From NCBI RefSeq assembly GCF_002900965.1, contig NZ_PJOM01000002.1, forward strand, positions 62,001 through 126,000: 64,000 nucleotides of DNA, given 5' to 3'. A program made the translations under genes and the position numbers. Below, piece by piece: positions 18,805 through 28,016 of the stretch; the first letter of the stretch is position 1, and each line of letters opens with the position of its first letter. The notes under the pieces were generated by a model, which was not told the DNA's origin, did no database searches, and saw only the letters and a program-made list of their open reading frames with translations. Source of the stretch: Pseudotabrizicola formosa (GTDB lineage Bacteria; Pseudomonadota; Alphaproteobacteria; Rhodobacterales; Rhodobacteraceae).

Positions 18805-18831
18805 GCCGCGCCCCATTTCACAGGGCGCGGC
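18805..18831 (+). other. GC-rich hairpin between tolB and pal
   Basis: GCCGCGCCC (18805-18813) pairs perfectly with GGGCGCGGC (18823-18831) around a 9-base loop. No T-tract follows, so it is not a classic terminator. In this position it could be a partial attenuator or stabilise the pal transcript, allowing the abundant lipoprotein Pal to be made in excess. That role is inferred. Confidence 0.6.
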
Positions 18832-18880
18832 ACATCTGATATGAATCTGGTGCATCGCGCCAGAGAACAAAAGGAAACTG

Positions 18881-19420
18881 ATGATGACGCTTCTTCCCAA
18901 GGCCCTTCTGCTTGTCGCTGTCTTTGGGCTGGCAGCCTGTAACAACCCTGATCGTTTTGGCGCCGGTGGCGCGGGCGCGGGCGCGGGTGGGGCCGGTGGC
19001 ATGAACGGCGGGTTCGTCGACACCACGGGTCTGGGTGACCCGAATGATCCGGCGTCGATTGCCTATTTCAACCAGCGCGTCGGGGACCGCGTGCTGTTCC
19101 CGGTGGATCAGCACACGCTGACCGATCAGGGCCGTCAGGTGCTGTCGGGTCAAGCGCAATGGCTGATGGCCAACAGCTCTTATGCTGTGATCATCGAAGG
19201 TCATGCCGATGAGCAGGGCACGCGCGAATACAACCTGTCGCTGGGCGCGCGCCGGGCGGCTGCGGTGCAGAACTACCTGATTTCGCAAGGGGTTCCTGCG
19301 GGCCGCATGCGCACTGTCAGCTATGGCAAGGAGCGCCCGATCGAGGTGTGCTCGACCGAGGCCTGCTATTCGCAGAACCGCCGGTCGGTGACGGTGCTGT
19401 CGATGGGCGCGGGGGCGTAA
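18881..19420 (+). CDS. pal: Peptidoglycan-associated lipoprotein Pal
   Basis: Pal anchors the outer membrane to peptidoglycan. The 179 residues start with a lipoprotein signal whose lipobox is LAAC (acylated Cys20). A Gly/Ala-rich linker and an OmpA-like domain follow, with the peptidoglycan-binding signature IEGHADEQGTREYNLSLGAR. The C-terminal half contains two cysteines (EVCSTEACYSQNRRS), probably a disulfide. AAAAGGAAACTG precedes the paired ATGs at 18881 and 18884. cpoB begins 4 bases after the stop. Confidence 0.97.
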   Translation: MMTLLPKALLLVAVFGLAACNNPDRFGAGGAGAGAGGAGGMNGGFVDTTGLGDPNDPASIAYFNQRVGDRVLFPVDQHTLTDQGRQVLSGQAQWLMANSSYAVIIEGHADEQGTREYNLSLGARRAAAVQNYLISQGVPAGRMRTVSYGKERPIEVCSTEACYSQNRRSVTVLSMGAGA

Positions 19421-19424
19421 GCGG

Positions 19425-20273
19425 ATGCTGCGTGCTGCCCTGACTGCATGCGTGCTGATGGCGGGGCCTGCCTTCGGGCAGGCCAGCGATCAGACGCTGG
19501 CCGATATAAGGGCCGAGCTTGGGTCTTTGTCGGCCGAGTTCAATCAGTTGAAAACCGAGTTGGTGCAGACCGGCGCTTCGGGCGGTGGGCTGGCCGGTGG
19601 GTCGGCGCTGCAGCGGATGGATACGCTGGAGGCAGAGCTGTCCCGGCTGACCGCGCGGGCCGAGGAGATCGAGCTGCGGCTGAACCGGGTGGTGAGCGAT
19701 GGCACCAACCGGATCGGCGATCTGGAGTTCCGGCTGTGCGAAGTGACGCCGGGCTGCGATATTGCCACCATCGGCACCACGCCGCCCTTGGGGGGGGATG
19801 TCGCTGGCGGGGCGGTTGCCGCGCCGCAAGCGCCCAATGCGGTGGTGATCGAGGAACCGACAGCGCCCTTTGCGGGCGGGGCAGAGCTGGCGATTGGCGA
19901 GCAGGCGGATTTTGACCGGGCCCGGGAGGTGCTCGGTCAGGGTGACTTTCGCACCGCCGCGGACCTCTTTGCGACCTTTACCCAATCCTATCCTGGCTCG
20001 CCGTTGAGCCAGGAGGCACAGTTCAGCCGGGGCGAGGCGCTGGTGCGGTTGGGGGAAACCTCGGATGCGGCGCGGGCCTATCTGGAGTCGTTTTCGGTGA
20101 ACCCGGACGGGCCATTGGCGGCGGACAGCCTGCTGAAACTGGGCGAGCAATTGGGGGTGCTGGGGCAGACGCCCGAGGCCTGCGTGACGCTGGCCGAGGT
20201 GGGCACACGCTATCCCGGCAGCATGGCCGCGACGCAGGCGCAGGTGGCGATGCAAGGCTATCAGTGCCAGTGA
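19425..20273 (+). CDS. cpoB: Cell division coordinator CpoB (YbgF), TPR protein
   Basis: CpoB links peptidoglycan synthesis to Tol-driven outer-membrane constriction. The 282 residues start with a signal peptide (MLRAALTACVLMAGPAFGQ), then a coiled coil (about 25-105) and a C-terminal TPR domain. The TPR repeats are visible as FDRAREVLGQGDFRTAADLF, then SPLSQEAQFSRGEALVRLGE and a third repeat near EACVTLAEVGTRYPGS. It follows pal by 4 bases, and its 3' end overlaps the possible GTG starts of tilS. Confidence 0.93.
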   Translation: MLRAALTACVLMAGPAFGQASDQTLADIRAELGSLSAEFNQLKTELVQTGASGGGLAGGSALQRMDTLEAELSRLTARAEEIELRLNRVVSDGTNRIGDLEFRLCEVTPGCDIATIGTTPPLGGDVAGGAVAAPQAPNAVVIEEPTAPFAGGAELAIGEQADFDRAREVLGQGDFRTAADLFATFTQSYPGSPLSQEAQFSRGEALVRLGETSDAARAYLESFSVNPDGPLAADSLLKLGEQLGVLGQTPEACVTLAEVGTRYPGSMAATQAQVAMQGYQCQ

Positions 20274-20284
20274 GGGATGGGCCA

Positions 20285-21541
20285 GTGCAGGCTGATCCAG
20301 AGCATGATCCGAGTGAAAGCGCCCGTCGGGCGCTTTCGTCATTTCCGCCGGGGCCGGTCGGGCTGGCGGTGTCGGGTGGCGGCGATTCGATGGCGATGCT
20401 GCATCTGATGGCCGGGGTCGCCGGGGCGCGGCCTTTGGCGGTGGCGACGGTGGACCATGGCTTGCGCGCGGCTTCGGCGGCAGAGGCTGCCGGCGTGGCG
20501 CAGGTCTGCGCCGGGCTGGGCCTGCCGCATGAGGTGCTGGTCTGGCAGCATGGCGCGGTGGCGGGCAATCTGATGGATGCCGCGCGGCGGGCGCGGTACG
20601 GGTTGCTGGCCGATTGGGCGGCGGCGCGCGGGATTGGCGCGGTGCTGGTGGCGCATACGGCGGATGATCAGGCGGAAACCGTGCTTCTGGGGCTGGCGCG
20701 GGCGGCGGGTCTTGACGGATTGTCCGGCATGCGGCCCCGGTGGCAACAGGGGGGCGTGTGGTTTCACCGGCCCCTGCTGGGCGTGACGCGGGCGGCACTG
20801 CGGGGGTATCTGCAAAGCCGGGGGCTGTGGTTTGTCGATGACCCGAGCAATGACGATCCGGGCTTTGACCGGGTGAAGATGCGCCGGGCGCTGGCGGGCC
20901 TGGGCGAGGTGGGGATCACGGCCGAAGGCTTGGCCAGCGTGGCGCGCCATCTGGCGGCGGTGCAGGCCGACCTGCGCGGGATGGTGGCAGGGGCCGCCGC
21001 GCGGCTGGTGGTGGAGCGGGGGGGGGCGCTGGAGATTGACCGCGCGGGCTTTGCCGCGCTGCCGGGCGAGGTGGCACGGCGGCTGATGCAGGCGGCGCTG
21101 TTGTGGATGTCGGGGGCGGAGTATCCGCCACGGGCCGAGGCCTTGGCACGGATGGTGCAGGCGATGGCGGCGGGACGGGCGGCGACGCTGTGGGGCTGTC
21201 GTCTGCTGCCGCACAAGGGCGTGATGCTGCTGGTGCGCGAGTCGCGCGGCCTGGGCCCGGAGGTGGCTTTGGGTGCGGTGTGGGACGGGCGCTGGCGGGT
21301 GACGGGGCCAGAACCGGGGCCGGAACCGGGGCCAGAATCAGCGTCGGTCCGGGCGCTGGGGGCACAAGGGCTGGCGCAGGTGCCAGACTGGCGCGCGGCC
21401 GGCCTTGCGCGGGCGGTGGCCATGGCCACACCCGGGGTTTGGCGGGGCGCAGGGCTGATCAGCGCCCCGATCCTGTCGAAAGACAGCGCTTACTCTGCGA
21501 CATTGACGGCAGGTTTCGGCTTATTCCTGTTATCGCATTGA
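20285..21541 (+). CDS. tilS: tRNA(Ile)-lysidine synthase TilS
   Basis: TilS attaches lysine to C34 of tRNA-Ile(CAU), changing its codon specificity from AUG to AUA. The 418 residues have the PP-loop motif SGGGDS (near residue 30), the N-type ATPase signatures VATVDHGLR and HTADDQAET, and a long Ala/Arg-rich C-terminal region. The start is a GTG. 20285 is preferred because GAGGG lies 8 bases before it, but GTG codons at 20264 and 20270, overlapping cpoB, are also possible. This gene between cpoB and ftsH is a common order in alphaproteobacteria. Confidence 0.93.
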   Translation: MQADPEHDPSESARRALSSFPPGPVGLAVSGGGDSMAMLHLMAGVAGARPLAVATVDHGLRAASAAEAAGVAQVCAGLGLPHEVLVWQHGAVAGNLMDAARRARYGLLADWAAARGIGAVLVAHTADDQAETVLLGLARAAGLDGLSGMRPRWQQGGVWFHRPLLGVTRAALRGYLQSRGLWFVDDPSNDDPGFDRVKMRRALAGLGEVGITAEGLASVARHLAAVQADLRGMVAGAAARLVVERGGALEIDRAGFAALPGEVARRLMQAALLWMSGAEYPPRAEALARMVQAMAAGRAATLWGCRLLPHKGVMLLVRESRGLGPEVALGAVWDGRWRVTGPEPGPEPGPESASVRALGAQGLAQVPDWRAAGLARAVAMATPGVWRGAGLISAPILSKDSAYSATLTAGFGLFLLSH

Positions 21542-21619
21542 ACCCGGCGCGGTTCTGTCTATCTTAGGTTACAAGACCGCCACCCCGTTCCGGGCGGCGG
21601 ACATGTGGGGAGATGCCTC

Positions 21620-23527
21620 GTGGGCAATGCACGAAATATCGCATTCTGGGTCGTACTGTTCTTTCTGATCCTTGCGCTGTTCAATCTGTTTGGCGGCAAC
21701 CAGACCACCACATCCTCGCGCCAGATTTCCTATTCGGAATTCGTGCAGCGCGTGGATGCCGGTCAGGTGTCGAGTGTGGTTATTGATGGCGAACGGCTGC
21801 AGGTGCGCGGCAGCGACGGCAACAGCTATGCCGCGATCGTGCCGCAGGGCACCGATGTGACCGACCGGCTGGTGGCCGCCGGGGTGGAAGTGCGGGCCGA
21901 GGCGCAGCAGCAGTCCGGCTTTGTGTCGATCCTGATGACCTTCCTGCCGTTCCTGTTGTTGATCGGGGTCTGGATCTTCTTCATGAACCGGATGCAGGGC
22001 GGCGGCAAAGGCGGGGCGATGGGCTTTGGCAAGTCGCGCGCCAAACTGCTGACCGAAAAGCATGGCCGGGTGACGTTTGACGACGTGGCCGGGATTGATG
22101 AGGCCAAGGAAGAGCTTGAGGAAATCGTCGAATTCCTGCGCAATCCGCAGAAATTCAGCCGTCTGGGCGGCAAGATCCCGAAAGGCGCGCTGCTGGTTGG
22201 CCCGCCCGGTACCGGTAAGACCCTGCTGGCCCGCGCCATTGCCGGCGAGGCGGGGGTGCCGTTCTTTACCATCTCTGGCTCTGACTTTGTGGAAATGTTC
22301 GTCGGTGTGGGGGCAAGCCGTGTGCGCGACATGTTCGAGCAGGCGAAAAAGAACGCGCCCTGCATCGTGTTCATCGACGAGATTGACGCCGTGGGCCGCG
22401 CCCGGGGCGTGGGCATCGGCGGCGGCAATGACGAGCGCGAACAGACGCTGAACCAGCTGCTGGTCGAGATGGACGGGTTTGAGGCGAATGAAGGTGTGAT
22501 CATCGTCGCCGCCACCAACCGCAAGGACGTGCTGGACCCTGCGCTGCTGCGTCCGGGGCGGTTTGACCGCCAGATCCATGTGCCAAACCCCGATATCAAG
22601 GGCCGTGAGAAGATCTTGGGCGTGCATGCCCGCAAGGTGCCTTTGGGCCCGGATGTTGACCTGCGTACGATTGCGCGTGGCACGCCCGGATTTTCGGGGG
22701 CCGATCTGATGAACCTTGTGAACGAGGCGGCGCTGATGGCCGCGCGCGTGGGCCGTCGCTTTGTGGCGATGGACGATTTCGAAAACGCGAAGGACAAGGT
22801 GATGATGGGGGCCGAGCGTCGGAGCATGGTGCTGACGCAGGACCAGAAGGAAATGACCGCCTATCACGAGGCTGGCCACGCCGTTGTGGGCATGGCGCTG
22901 CCGAAATGTGACCCGGTCTACAAGGCCACGATCATTCCGCGCGGTGGTGCGCTTGGCATGGTGATGAGCCTGCCGGAGATGGACCGCCTGAACTGGCACC
23001 GCGACCAGTGCGAACAGCGCATCGCGATGACCATGGCCGGCAAGGCTGCCGAGATCATCAAATGGGGTGAGGATTCGGTGTCGAACGGCCCATCGGGTGA
23101 CATTCAGCAGGCGTCGGCCCTCGCGCGGGCCATGGTGCTGCGCTGGGGGATGTCGGATGTGGTCGGCAACATCGACTATGCCGAAGCGGCCGAGGGCTAT
23201 TCCGGCAATACCGGCGGCTTCTCGGTTTCGGCCGAGACCAAGCGGCTGATCGAGCAGGAAGTGAAGCGCCTGATCGATGAGGGTTATGAGACGGCGCGCC
23301 GCATTCTGTTGGAAAAGAATACGGAGTTCGAGCGGCTGGCGCAGGGCTTGCTTGAGTATGAGACGCTGACCGGCGATGAGATCAAGAAGGTTGTCGCAGG
23401 CGAAAAGCTGGGCGGCGATGATGATGCCGACAAGCCGGCCTCGGGGGGCGGGTTGGCCTCGATCCCGTCGATCCCGAAGCTCAAGCCCAAGGCCGCTGGC
23501 GGGCTGGAGCCGGAGCCGATGGCCTGA
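21620..23527 (+). CDS. ftsH: ATP-dependent zinc metalloprotease FtsH
   Basis: FtsH is the membrane-anchored AAA+ protease that degrades membrane and short-lived regulatory proteins. The 635 residues have two membrane segments (about 6-24 and 103-123), Walker [14 protein letters not shown] (near 195), Walker [10 protein letters not shown], the second region of homology [14 protein letters not shown], and the zinc motif HEAGH (His416, Glu417, His420). The start is the GTG at 21620, preceded by GGGGAGA. An in-frame GTG at 21605 would overlap that site. A strong terminator follows. Confidence 0.97.
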   Translation: MGNARNIAFWVVLFFLILALFNLFGGNQTTTSSRQISYSEFVQRVDAGQVSSVVIDGERLQVRGSDGNSYAAIVPQGTDVTDRLVAAGVEVRAEAQQQSGFVSILMTFLPFLLLIGVWIFFMNRMQGGGKGGAMGFGKSRAKLLTEKHGRVTFDDVAGIDEAKEELEEIVEFLRNPQKFSRLGGKIPKGALLVGPPGTGKTLLARAIAGEAGVPFFTISGSDFVEMFVGVGASRVRDMFEQAKKNAPCIVFIDEIDAVGRARGVGIGGGNDEREQTLNQLLVEMDGFEANEGVIIVAATNRKDVLDPALLRPGRFDRQIHVPNPDIKGREKILGVHARKVPLGPDVDLRTIARGTPGFSGADLMNLVNEAALMAARVGRRFVAMDDFENAKDKVMMGAERRSMVLTQDQKEMTAYHEAGHAVVGMALPKCDPVYKATIIPRGGALGMVMSLPEMDRLNWHRDQCEQRIAMTMAGKAAEIIKWGEDSVSNGPSGDIQQASALARAMVLRWGMSDVVGNIDYAEAAEGYSGNTGGFSVSAETKRLIEQEVKRLIDEGYETARRILLEKNTEFERLAQGLLEYETLTGDEIKKVVAGEKLGGDDDADKPASGGGLASIPSIPKLKPKAAGGLEPEPMA

Positions 23528-23548
23528 TCGGACCGATGATCTGACAGA

Positions 23549-23585
23549 CCCCCGGAACCCGCCAAGGTTCCGGGGGTTTTTCTTT
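23549..23585 (+). terminator. Rho-independent terminator after ftsH
   Basis: CCCCCGGAACC (23549-23559) and GGTTCCGGGGG (23566-23576) form a perfect 11-base stem with a 6-base loop, followed directly by TTTTTCTTT. It lies 22 bases after the ftsH stop and closes the tol-pal-ftsH transcription unit. Confidence 0.95.
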
Positions 23586-23611
23586 GTGACACGTGCTTTG
23601 GGGGGCATGCG

Positions 23612-24211
23612 ATGCCAGCTTTGAAACCAACCGGATTTGTGGGCCGGATCACCTGGCTGGGCGTGGTGCCTGACCGCGACCGGCAGCTGGAGGCAGAGCC
23701 GGTCACCGAGCTGCGGGCCGATTTTGACGGCCCTGCAGGCGAGGCCCATGGCGGGCTGACGCGGCCTGCCTGCAGCCGGGTCAAGGCGCAATACCCGCGC
23801 GATACGGTGATCCGCAACACGCGGCAGTTTTCCCTGCTGGGGGCCGAGGATCTGGCCGAGATTGCCGCGCGCATGGGGCTTGACGCGCTGGACCCTGCGC
23901 TGGTGGGGGCGACCATGGTGATTGCGGGCCTGCCCGATTTCAGCCATCTGCCGCCCTCGTCGCGCTTGCAGGGCGACTCGGGGGCCACGCTGGTGGTGGA
24001 TATGGAAAACCGCCCCTGCGTGTTGCCCGGCAAGCCGATCAATGCGGTGCATCCCGGGTTCGGGGCCAAGTTCAAGGCGGCAGCCAAGGGGCGGCGCGGG
24101 GTTACGGCCTGGGTGGAGCGCGAGGGCGTGTTCACGCTGGGCGAGGCGATCACGCTGCACATTCCCGATCAGCCGGTCTGGGCCCATCTGAAGGAGGCGC
24201 GGCGCGCGTGA
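23612..24211 (+). CDS. MOSC domain-containing protein
   Basis: MOSC domains occur in molybdenum cofactor sulfurases and related sulfur-carrier enzymes. The 199 residues carry typical MOSC features: FDGPAGEAHGGLTRPACSRV with the conserved Cys near residue 54, then RNTRQFSLLGAEDLAEIAARMG, and a later block LQGDSGATLVVDMENRPC, followed by GRRGVTAWVEREG. This stand-alone bacterial type (YiiM-like size) acts on unknown substrates. It follows the ftsH terminator and is probably transcribed separately. Confidence 0.9.
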   Translation: MPALKPTGFVGRITWLGVVPDRDRQLEAEPVTELRADFDGPAGEAHGGLTRPACSRVKAQYPRDTVIRNTRQFSLLGAEDLAEIAARMGLDALDPALVGATMVIAGLPDFSHLPPSSRLQGDSGATLVVDMENRPCVLPGKPINAVHPGFGAKFKAAAKGRRGVTAWVEREGVFTLGEAITLHIPDQPVWAHLKEARRA

Positions 24212-24221
24212 TGCGCCAGGG

Positions 24222-24252
24222 CCTGTCTGCGCCGAATTTTACGGCTGACAGG
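24222..24252 (+). repeat. Inverted repeat upstream of fhs
   Basis: CCTGTC (24222-24227) and GACAGG (24247-24252) enclose a second nested stem CCG/CGG around AATTTTA. The RNA would form an interrupted hairpin about 90 bases upstream of the fhs start. There is no T-tract, so it is a weak terminator at best. It does not match a folate or ZTP riboswitch core that I know. Confidence 0.4.
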
Positions 24253-24342
24253 TCGGAAATGCCTGTGTCTTGAGCCTTCGGGCGGCTAACACTGGGGCCA
24301 AGCGCCGGTAAAAGGCGCATCCTTGCCGTTTGGGAGAGTGAC

Positions 24343-26019
24343 ATGGCCTTGGGATCAGACATCGAAATCGCCCGCGCGGCGAAAAAACTGCCGATTCAGG
24401 CCATCGGCGCAAAGCTGGGCATCCCCGAGGCGGATCTGCTGCCCTATGGCCATGACAAGGCGAAGGTGGGCCAAGGCTTCATCGCCGGTCTGAAGGACCG
24501 CCCCGACGGCAAGCTGATTCTGGTGACGGCCATCAACCCGACCCCGGCGGGGGAGGGCAAGACCACGACGACCGTGGGGCTGGGTGACGGGCTGAACCGG
24601 ATCGGCAAGCGGGCGGTGGTGTGCATCCGCGAGGCGTCGCTTGGCCCCAATTTCGGGATGAAGGGCGGGGCGGCGGGCGGCGGCATGGCGCAAGTGGTGC
24701 CGATGGAGGAGATGAACCTGCATTTCACCGGCGACTTCCACGCGATTACCTCGGCGCATAACCTGCTGGCGGCGATGATCGACAACCATATCTATTGGGG
24801 CAATGCGCTGGATATCGACGCGCGCCGGATTGTCTGGCGCCGGGTGATGGATATGAACGATCGCGCGCTGCGCGATGTGGTGACCAGCCTTGGCGGCGTG
24901 TCGAACGGCTTTCCGCGCCAGACCGGGTTTGACATCACGGTGGCGTCGGAGGTTATGGCGATCCTGTGCCTTGCCCGCGATCTGGCCGATCTTGAGCGGC
25001 GGCTGGGCGATATCGTGGTGGCCTATACCCGGGCCAAGACCCCTGTGACGGCCCGTGACATCAAGGCCGATGGCGCGATGACGGTTCTGCTCAAGGATGC
25101 GATGCAGCCAAATCTGGTGCAGACGCTGGAAAACAATCCGGCCTTTGTGCATGGCGGCCCGTTTGCCAATATCGCGCATGGCTGCAATTCGGTGATTGCC
25201 ACCACCACGGCGCTGAAGCTGGGCGATTATGTGGTGACCGAAGCCGGATTCGGCGCCGATCTGGGGGCGGAGAAGTTCTTTGACATCAAGTGCCGCAAGG
25301 CGGGGTTGCGGCCTGCGGCGGCGGTGATTGTCGCCACGGTGCGGGCGATGAAGATGAACGGCGGCGTGGCCAAGGCGGATCTGGGGGCCGAGAATGTCGC
25401 GGCGGTGCGGGCGGGCTGCCCCAATCTTGGCCGCCATATCGGCAATGTGCGCAAGTTTGGCGTGCCGGTGGTGGTGGCGATCAATCATTTCACCACCGAT
25501 ACGCCTGCCGAGGTGCAGGCGGTGAAGGATTACGTGGCCGGGCTGGGGGCCGAGGCCGTTTTGTGCAAGCACTGGGCCGAAGGGTCGGCGGGGATCGAGG
25601 ATCTGGCGCGCAAGGTGGTGGAGCTGGCCGAAAGTGGCGTGGCCGATTTTGCGCCGCTCTATCCCGATGCGATGGGGCTGTTTGACAAGATCGAGACCGT
25701 CGCCCGCGAGATCTATCACGCCGAAGGGGTGGTGGCCGATGCTTCGGTGCGCGATCAGCTGAAGGCGTGGGAGGAGGCAGGCCACGGGCCTTTGCCGGTG
25801 TGCATCGCCAAGACGCAATACAGCTTTACCACCGATCCGTCGGTGCGGGGCGCCCCGGTGGGCCATAGCATCCCGCTGCGCGAGGTGCGGTTGTCGGCGG
25901 GCGCGGGCTTTGTGGTGGCGATCTGCGGCGAGATCATGACGATGCCCGGCCTGCCGCGCGTGCCATCGGCCGAGGTGATCCGGCTGAATGCGGATGGCGA
26001 TGTCGAGGGGCTGTTCTAA
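24343..26019 (+). CDS. fhs: Formate-tetrahydrofolate ligase
   Basis: This enzyme makes 10-formyl-THF from formate, THF and ATP. The 558 residues match the family length and carry the P-loop [15 protein letters not shown] (about 66-80), the formate/THF site region [20 protein letters not shown], and the conserved [20 protein letters not shown] and [25 protein letters not shown] precedes the ATG. It lies upstream of a chorismate mutase gene and folD, so the one-carbon genes are clustered. Confidence 0.98.
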   Translation: MALGSDIEIARAAKKLPIQAIGAKLGIPEADLLPYGHDKAKVGQGFIAGLKDRPDGKLILVTAINPTPAGEGKTTTTVGLGDGLNRIGKRAVVCIREASLGPNFGMKGGAAGGGMAQVVPMEEMNLHFTGDFHAITSAHNLLAAMIDNHIYWGNALDIDARRIVWRRVMDMNDRALRDVVTSLGGVSNGFPRQTGFDITVASEVMAILCLARDLADLERRLGDIVVAYTRAKTPVTARDIKADGAMTVLLKDAMQPNLVQTLENNPAFVHGGPFANIAHGCNSVIATTTALKLGDYVVTEAGFGADLGAEKFFDIKCRKAGLRPAAAVIVATVRAMKMNGGVAKADLGAENVAAVRAGCPNLGRHIGNVRKFGVPVVVAINHFTTDTPAEVQAVKDYVAGLGAEAVLCKHWAEGSAGIEDLARKVVELAESGVADFAPLYPDAMGLFDKIETVAREIYHAEGVVADASVRDQLKAWEEAGHGPLPVCIAKTQYSFTTDPSVRGAPVGHSIPLREVRLSAGAGFVVAICGEIMTMPGLPRVPSAEVIRLNADGDVEGLF

Positions 26020-26108
26020 GCGCGCGTTGAGGCAAAACCCCGCGTTGCCCTTTGCGAGGCCGCACTTTATGTCGAAGCCATCTGGCTGATCTGAACGGGA
26101 CACATCCG

Positions 26109-26423
26109 ATGCGCACACCTGCGAACTGCGAAACCATGGTCCATATCCGGGCCGAAATTGACCGGCTGGATGAGGATCTGGTCCGGTTGCTGGCGGAACG
26201 CGCGGGCTATATCGACCGCGCTGCCGAGATCAAGGCCGAGGTGGATCTGCCGGCGCGGATCGGGCCTCGCGTCGAGGAGGTGGTGGAAAATGTGCGCCGC
26301 CATGCGGTGGCCTATGGCCTGCCGCCCGATCTGGTGGAAAAGCTGTGGCGGCGGCTGATCGACTGGTCGATTGCGCGGGAAGAAAACCGGCTGGGACCGG
26401 ATTCGATGCGGAAGGAAGACTGA
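26109..26423 (+). CDS. Chorismate mutase, AroQ class
   Basis: It converts chorismate to prephenate for Phe and Tyr synthesis; some members of this monofunctional type act as isochorismate-pyruvate lyases. The 104 residues are all-helical, with the AroQ pattern [20 protein letters not shown] (active-site Arg and Asp) and a later [13 protein letters not shown] and [14 protein letters not shown]. The start at 26109 is preferred; the longer frame to 26052 has no support. folD begins one base after the stop, so the genes are coupled although their pathways differ. Confidence 0.93.
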   Translation: MRTPANCETMVHIRAEIDRLDEDLVRLLAERAGYIDRAAEIKAEVDLPARIGPRVEEVVENVRRHAVAYGLPPDLVEKLWRRLIDWSIAREENRLGPDSMRKED

Positions 26424-26424
26424 T

Positions 26425-27315
26425 ATGGCAGGGCAGGTGATCGACGGGAAGGCCTTTGCCGCAGCGGTGCGCGCCCGCGTGGCACAGGGCGTGGCGCGGC
26501 TGCGCGAAGAGCACGGGGTGGTGCCGGGGCTGGCCGTGGTGCTGGTGGGGGAAGACCCGGCCTCGGAGGTCTATGTGCGCAACAAGGGCGTGCAGACGGT
26601 GGAAGCCGGGATGGCCAGCTTTGAGCACAAGCTGTCGGCCGAGACATCGCAGGCCGATCTGCTGGCGCTGATTGCGCGGCTGAATGCGGACCGATCGGTG
26701 CATGGCATTCTGGTGCAGCTGCCGTTGCCTGCGCATCTGAACGCCGATCTGGTGATCAACACGATTGATCCGGCCAAGGATGTGGACGGGTTCCACATTC
26801 TGAACGTCGGGCGTCTGGGTACCGGGCAAAAGGCGATGGTGCCCTGCACGCCGCTGGGCTGTCTGATGATGCTGCGCGACCATCACGGGTCTTTGGCGGG
26901 AATGCATGCGGTGGTGGTCGGGCGGTCCAACATTGTGGGCAAGCCGATGGCGCAGCTGCTGTTGGGGGACAGTTGCACGGTCACCATCGCGCATTCGCGC
27001 ACGAAGGATCTGGCGTCGATCTGCCGGGGGGCGGACATTCTGGTGGCCGCCGTGGGTCGGGCAGAGATGATCACCGGTGATATGGTCAAGCCGGGGGCCA
27101 CGGTGATTGATGTGGGCATCAACCGGGTGGAACGGGATGGCAAGGCGCGGCTGGTGGGCGATGTGGATTTCGCAAGCGTGTCACCCGTGGCGGGGGCGAT
27201 CACCCCGGTGCCGGGTGGGGTGGGGCCGATGACGATTGCCTGCCTGCTGGCCAATACGCTGACCGCCTGCTGCCGCGCGCATGGCTTGCCCGAGCCCGAG
27301 GGGCTGACCGCCTAG
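26425..27315 (+). CDS. folD: Bifunctional methylene-THF dehydrogenase/methenyl-THF cyclohydrolase FolD
   Basis: FolD interconverts 5,10-methylene-, methenyl- and 10-formyl-THF with NADP. The 296 residues include the catalytic YVRNK (Tyr50, Lys54), the signature [11 protein letters not shown], the NADP-binding [17 protein letters not shown], and the C-terminal [18 protein letters not shown]. It functionally follows fhs two genes upstream. Its stop shares the palindrome CTAG with the stop of the convergent gene pdeM. Confidence 0.97.
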   Translation: MAGQVIDGKAFAAAVRARVAQGVARLREEHGVVPGLAVVLVGEDPASEVYVRNKGVQTVEAGMASFEHKLSAETSQADLLALIARLNADRSVHGILVQLPLPAHLNADLVINTIDPAKDVDGFHILNVGRLGTGQKAMVPCTPLGCLMMLRDHHGSLAGMHAVVVGRSNIVGKPMAQLLLGDSCTVTIAHSRTKDLASICRGADILVAAVGRAEMITGDMVKPGATVIDVGINRVERDGKARLVGDVDFASVSPVAGAITPVPGGVGPMTIACLLANTLTACCRAHGLPEPEGLTA

Positions 27316-27968
27316 GGCCGGCGCGGCATCGGGATTGCGCGGGCGACGGTGCCGCCGCACAAGACTGCCAGCGCGCCGGGCTGCATCAGCCCGGTCAGCG
27401 CCGGATCGTGGCACCAGAGCCCGCCGGTATAGGTGCCAAAGGCCGGCAGGATCAGGCGCCCGGCATCTGCGAGAAAGCACCGCCATGCCTTGCCCGCCAG
27501 CCGTGCCTTGGGGTGGTAATGGCCCGACACTTCGCCCTTGGCACCCGGTTCGGCGATGTGGCGGAAGGTGAGGGCACCCAGATGCACCTCGGCCCGGTGG
27601 CTGCCCGCAACATCGAGCGGGCCTGCATCATGGTTGCCGGCGATCCAGATCCAGTCGCGCCCGGCGATCAGACGGGTGAGCCAGAGCCGGTCATCCACGT
27701 CCAGCCCGTCAAGCGCCGCGCTGTCATCGAAACTGTCGCCCAGACAGATCACCCTGCGCGCGCCGGTGGACTCGATCTCGGCCTCCAGCCGCAGCAGGGT
27801 TTCGCGTGTCTCATAGGGCGGCAACAGGGTGCCCGCCCGGCGCGCCATGCGCCCGGATTTGCCAAGGTGCAGGTCTGACACGCACAACAGCTGTTGGTCC
27901 GGCCAGAACAGGGCACCCGAAGGGCGGGCGATCAGGGATTCACCGGCAAGGACAAGGGCAAGGGTCAT
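27312..27968 (-). CDS. pdeM: Ligase-associated DNA damage response endonuclease PdeM
   Basis: This is a calcineurin-like metallophosphoesterase of the PdeM family, which accompanies an ATP-dependent DNA ligase and a DEXH helicase in many bacteria. The 218 residues contain the metal motifs [11 protein letters not shown], then [15 protein letters not shown] and SGHYHPKA. The ATG at 27968 fits the family N-terminus ([20 protein letters not shown]). A TTG at 28004, nearer the helicase stop, is an alternative. It lies directly downstream of the helicase gene, and the usual ligase and exonuclease genes are not adjacent. Confidence 0.9.
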   Translation of the reverse strand: MTLALVLAGESLIARPSGALFWPDQQLLCVSDLHLGKSGRMARRAGTLLPPYETRETLLRLEAEIESTGARRVICLGDSFDDSAALDGLDVDDRLWLTRLIAGRDWIWIAGNHDAGPLDVAGSHRAEVHLGALTFRHIAEPGAKGEVSGHYHPKARLAGKAWRCFLADAGRLILPAFGTYTGGLWCHDPALTGLMQPGALAVLCGGTVARAIPMPRRP

Positions 27969-28016
27969 GCGCCCCGGCTTGCCCAAAGCGGGCAGGATTG
28001 GCAATCCCCCTGTGAG

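Noticed and set aside
21569-24187. Very long open frame (872 codons) on the minus strand opposite ftsH
   Set aside because: It is a shadow of the ftsH and MOSC codons, with a composition (Arg, His, Gln, Leu) typical of antisense frames in GC-rich genomes.
24212-24342. Folate (THF) or ZTP riboswitch before fhs
   Set aside because: Only a simple nested hairpin is present; the conserved core sequences of those riboswitches are missing.
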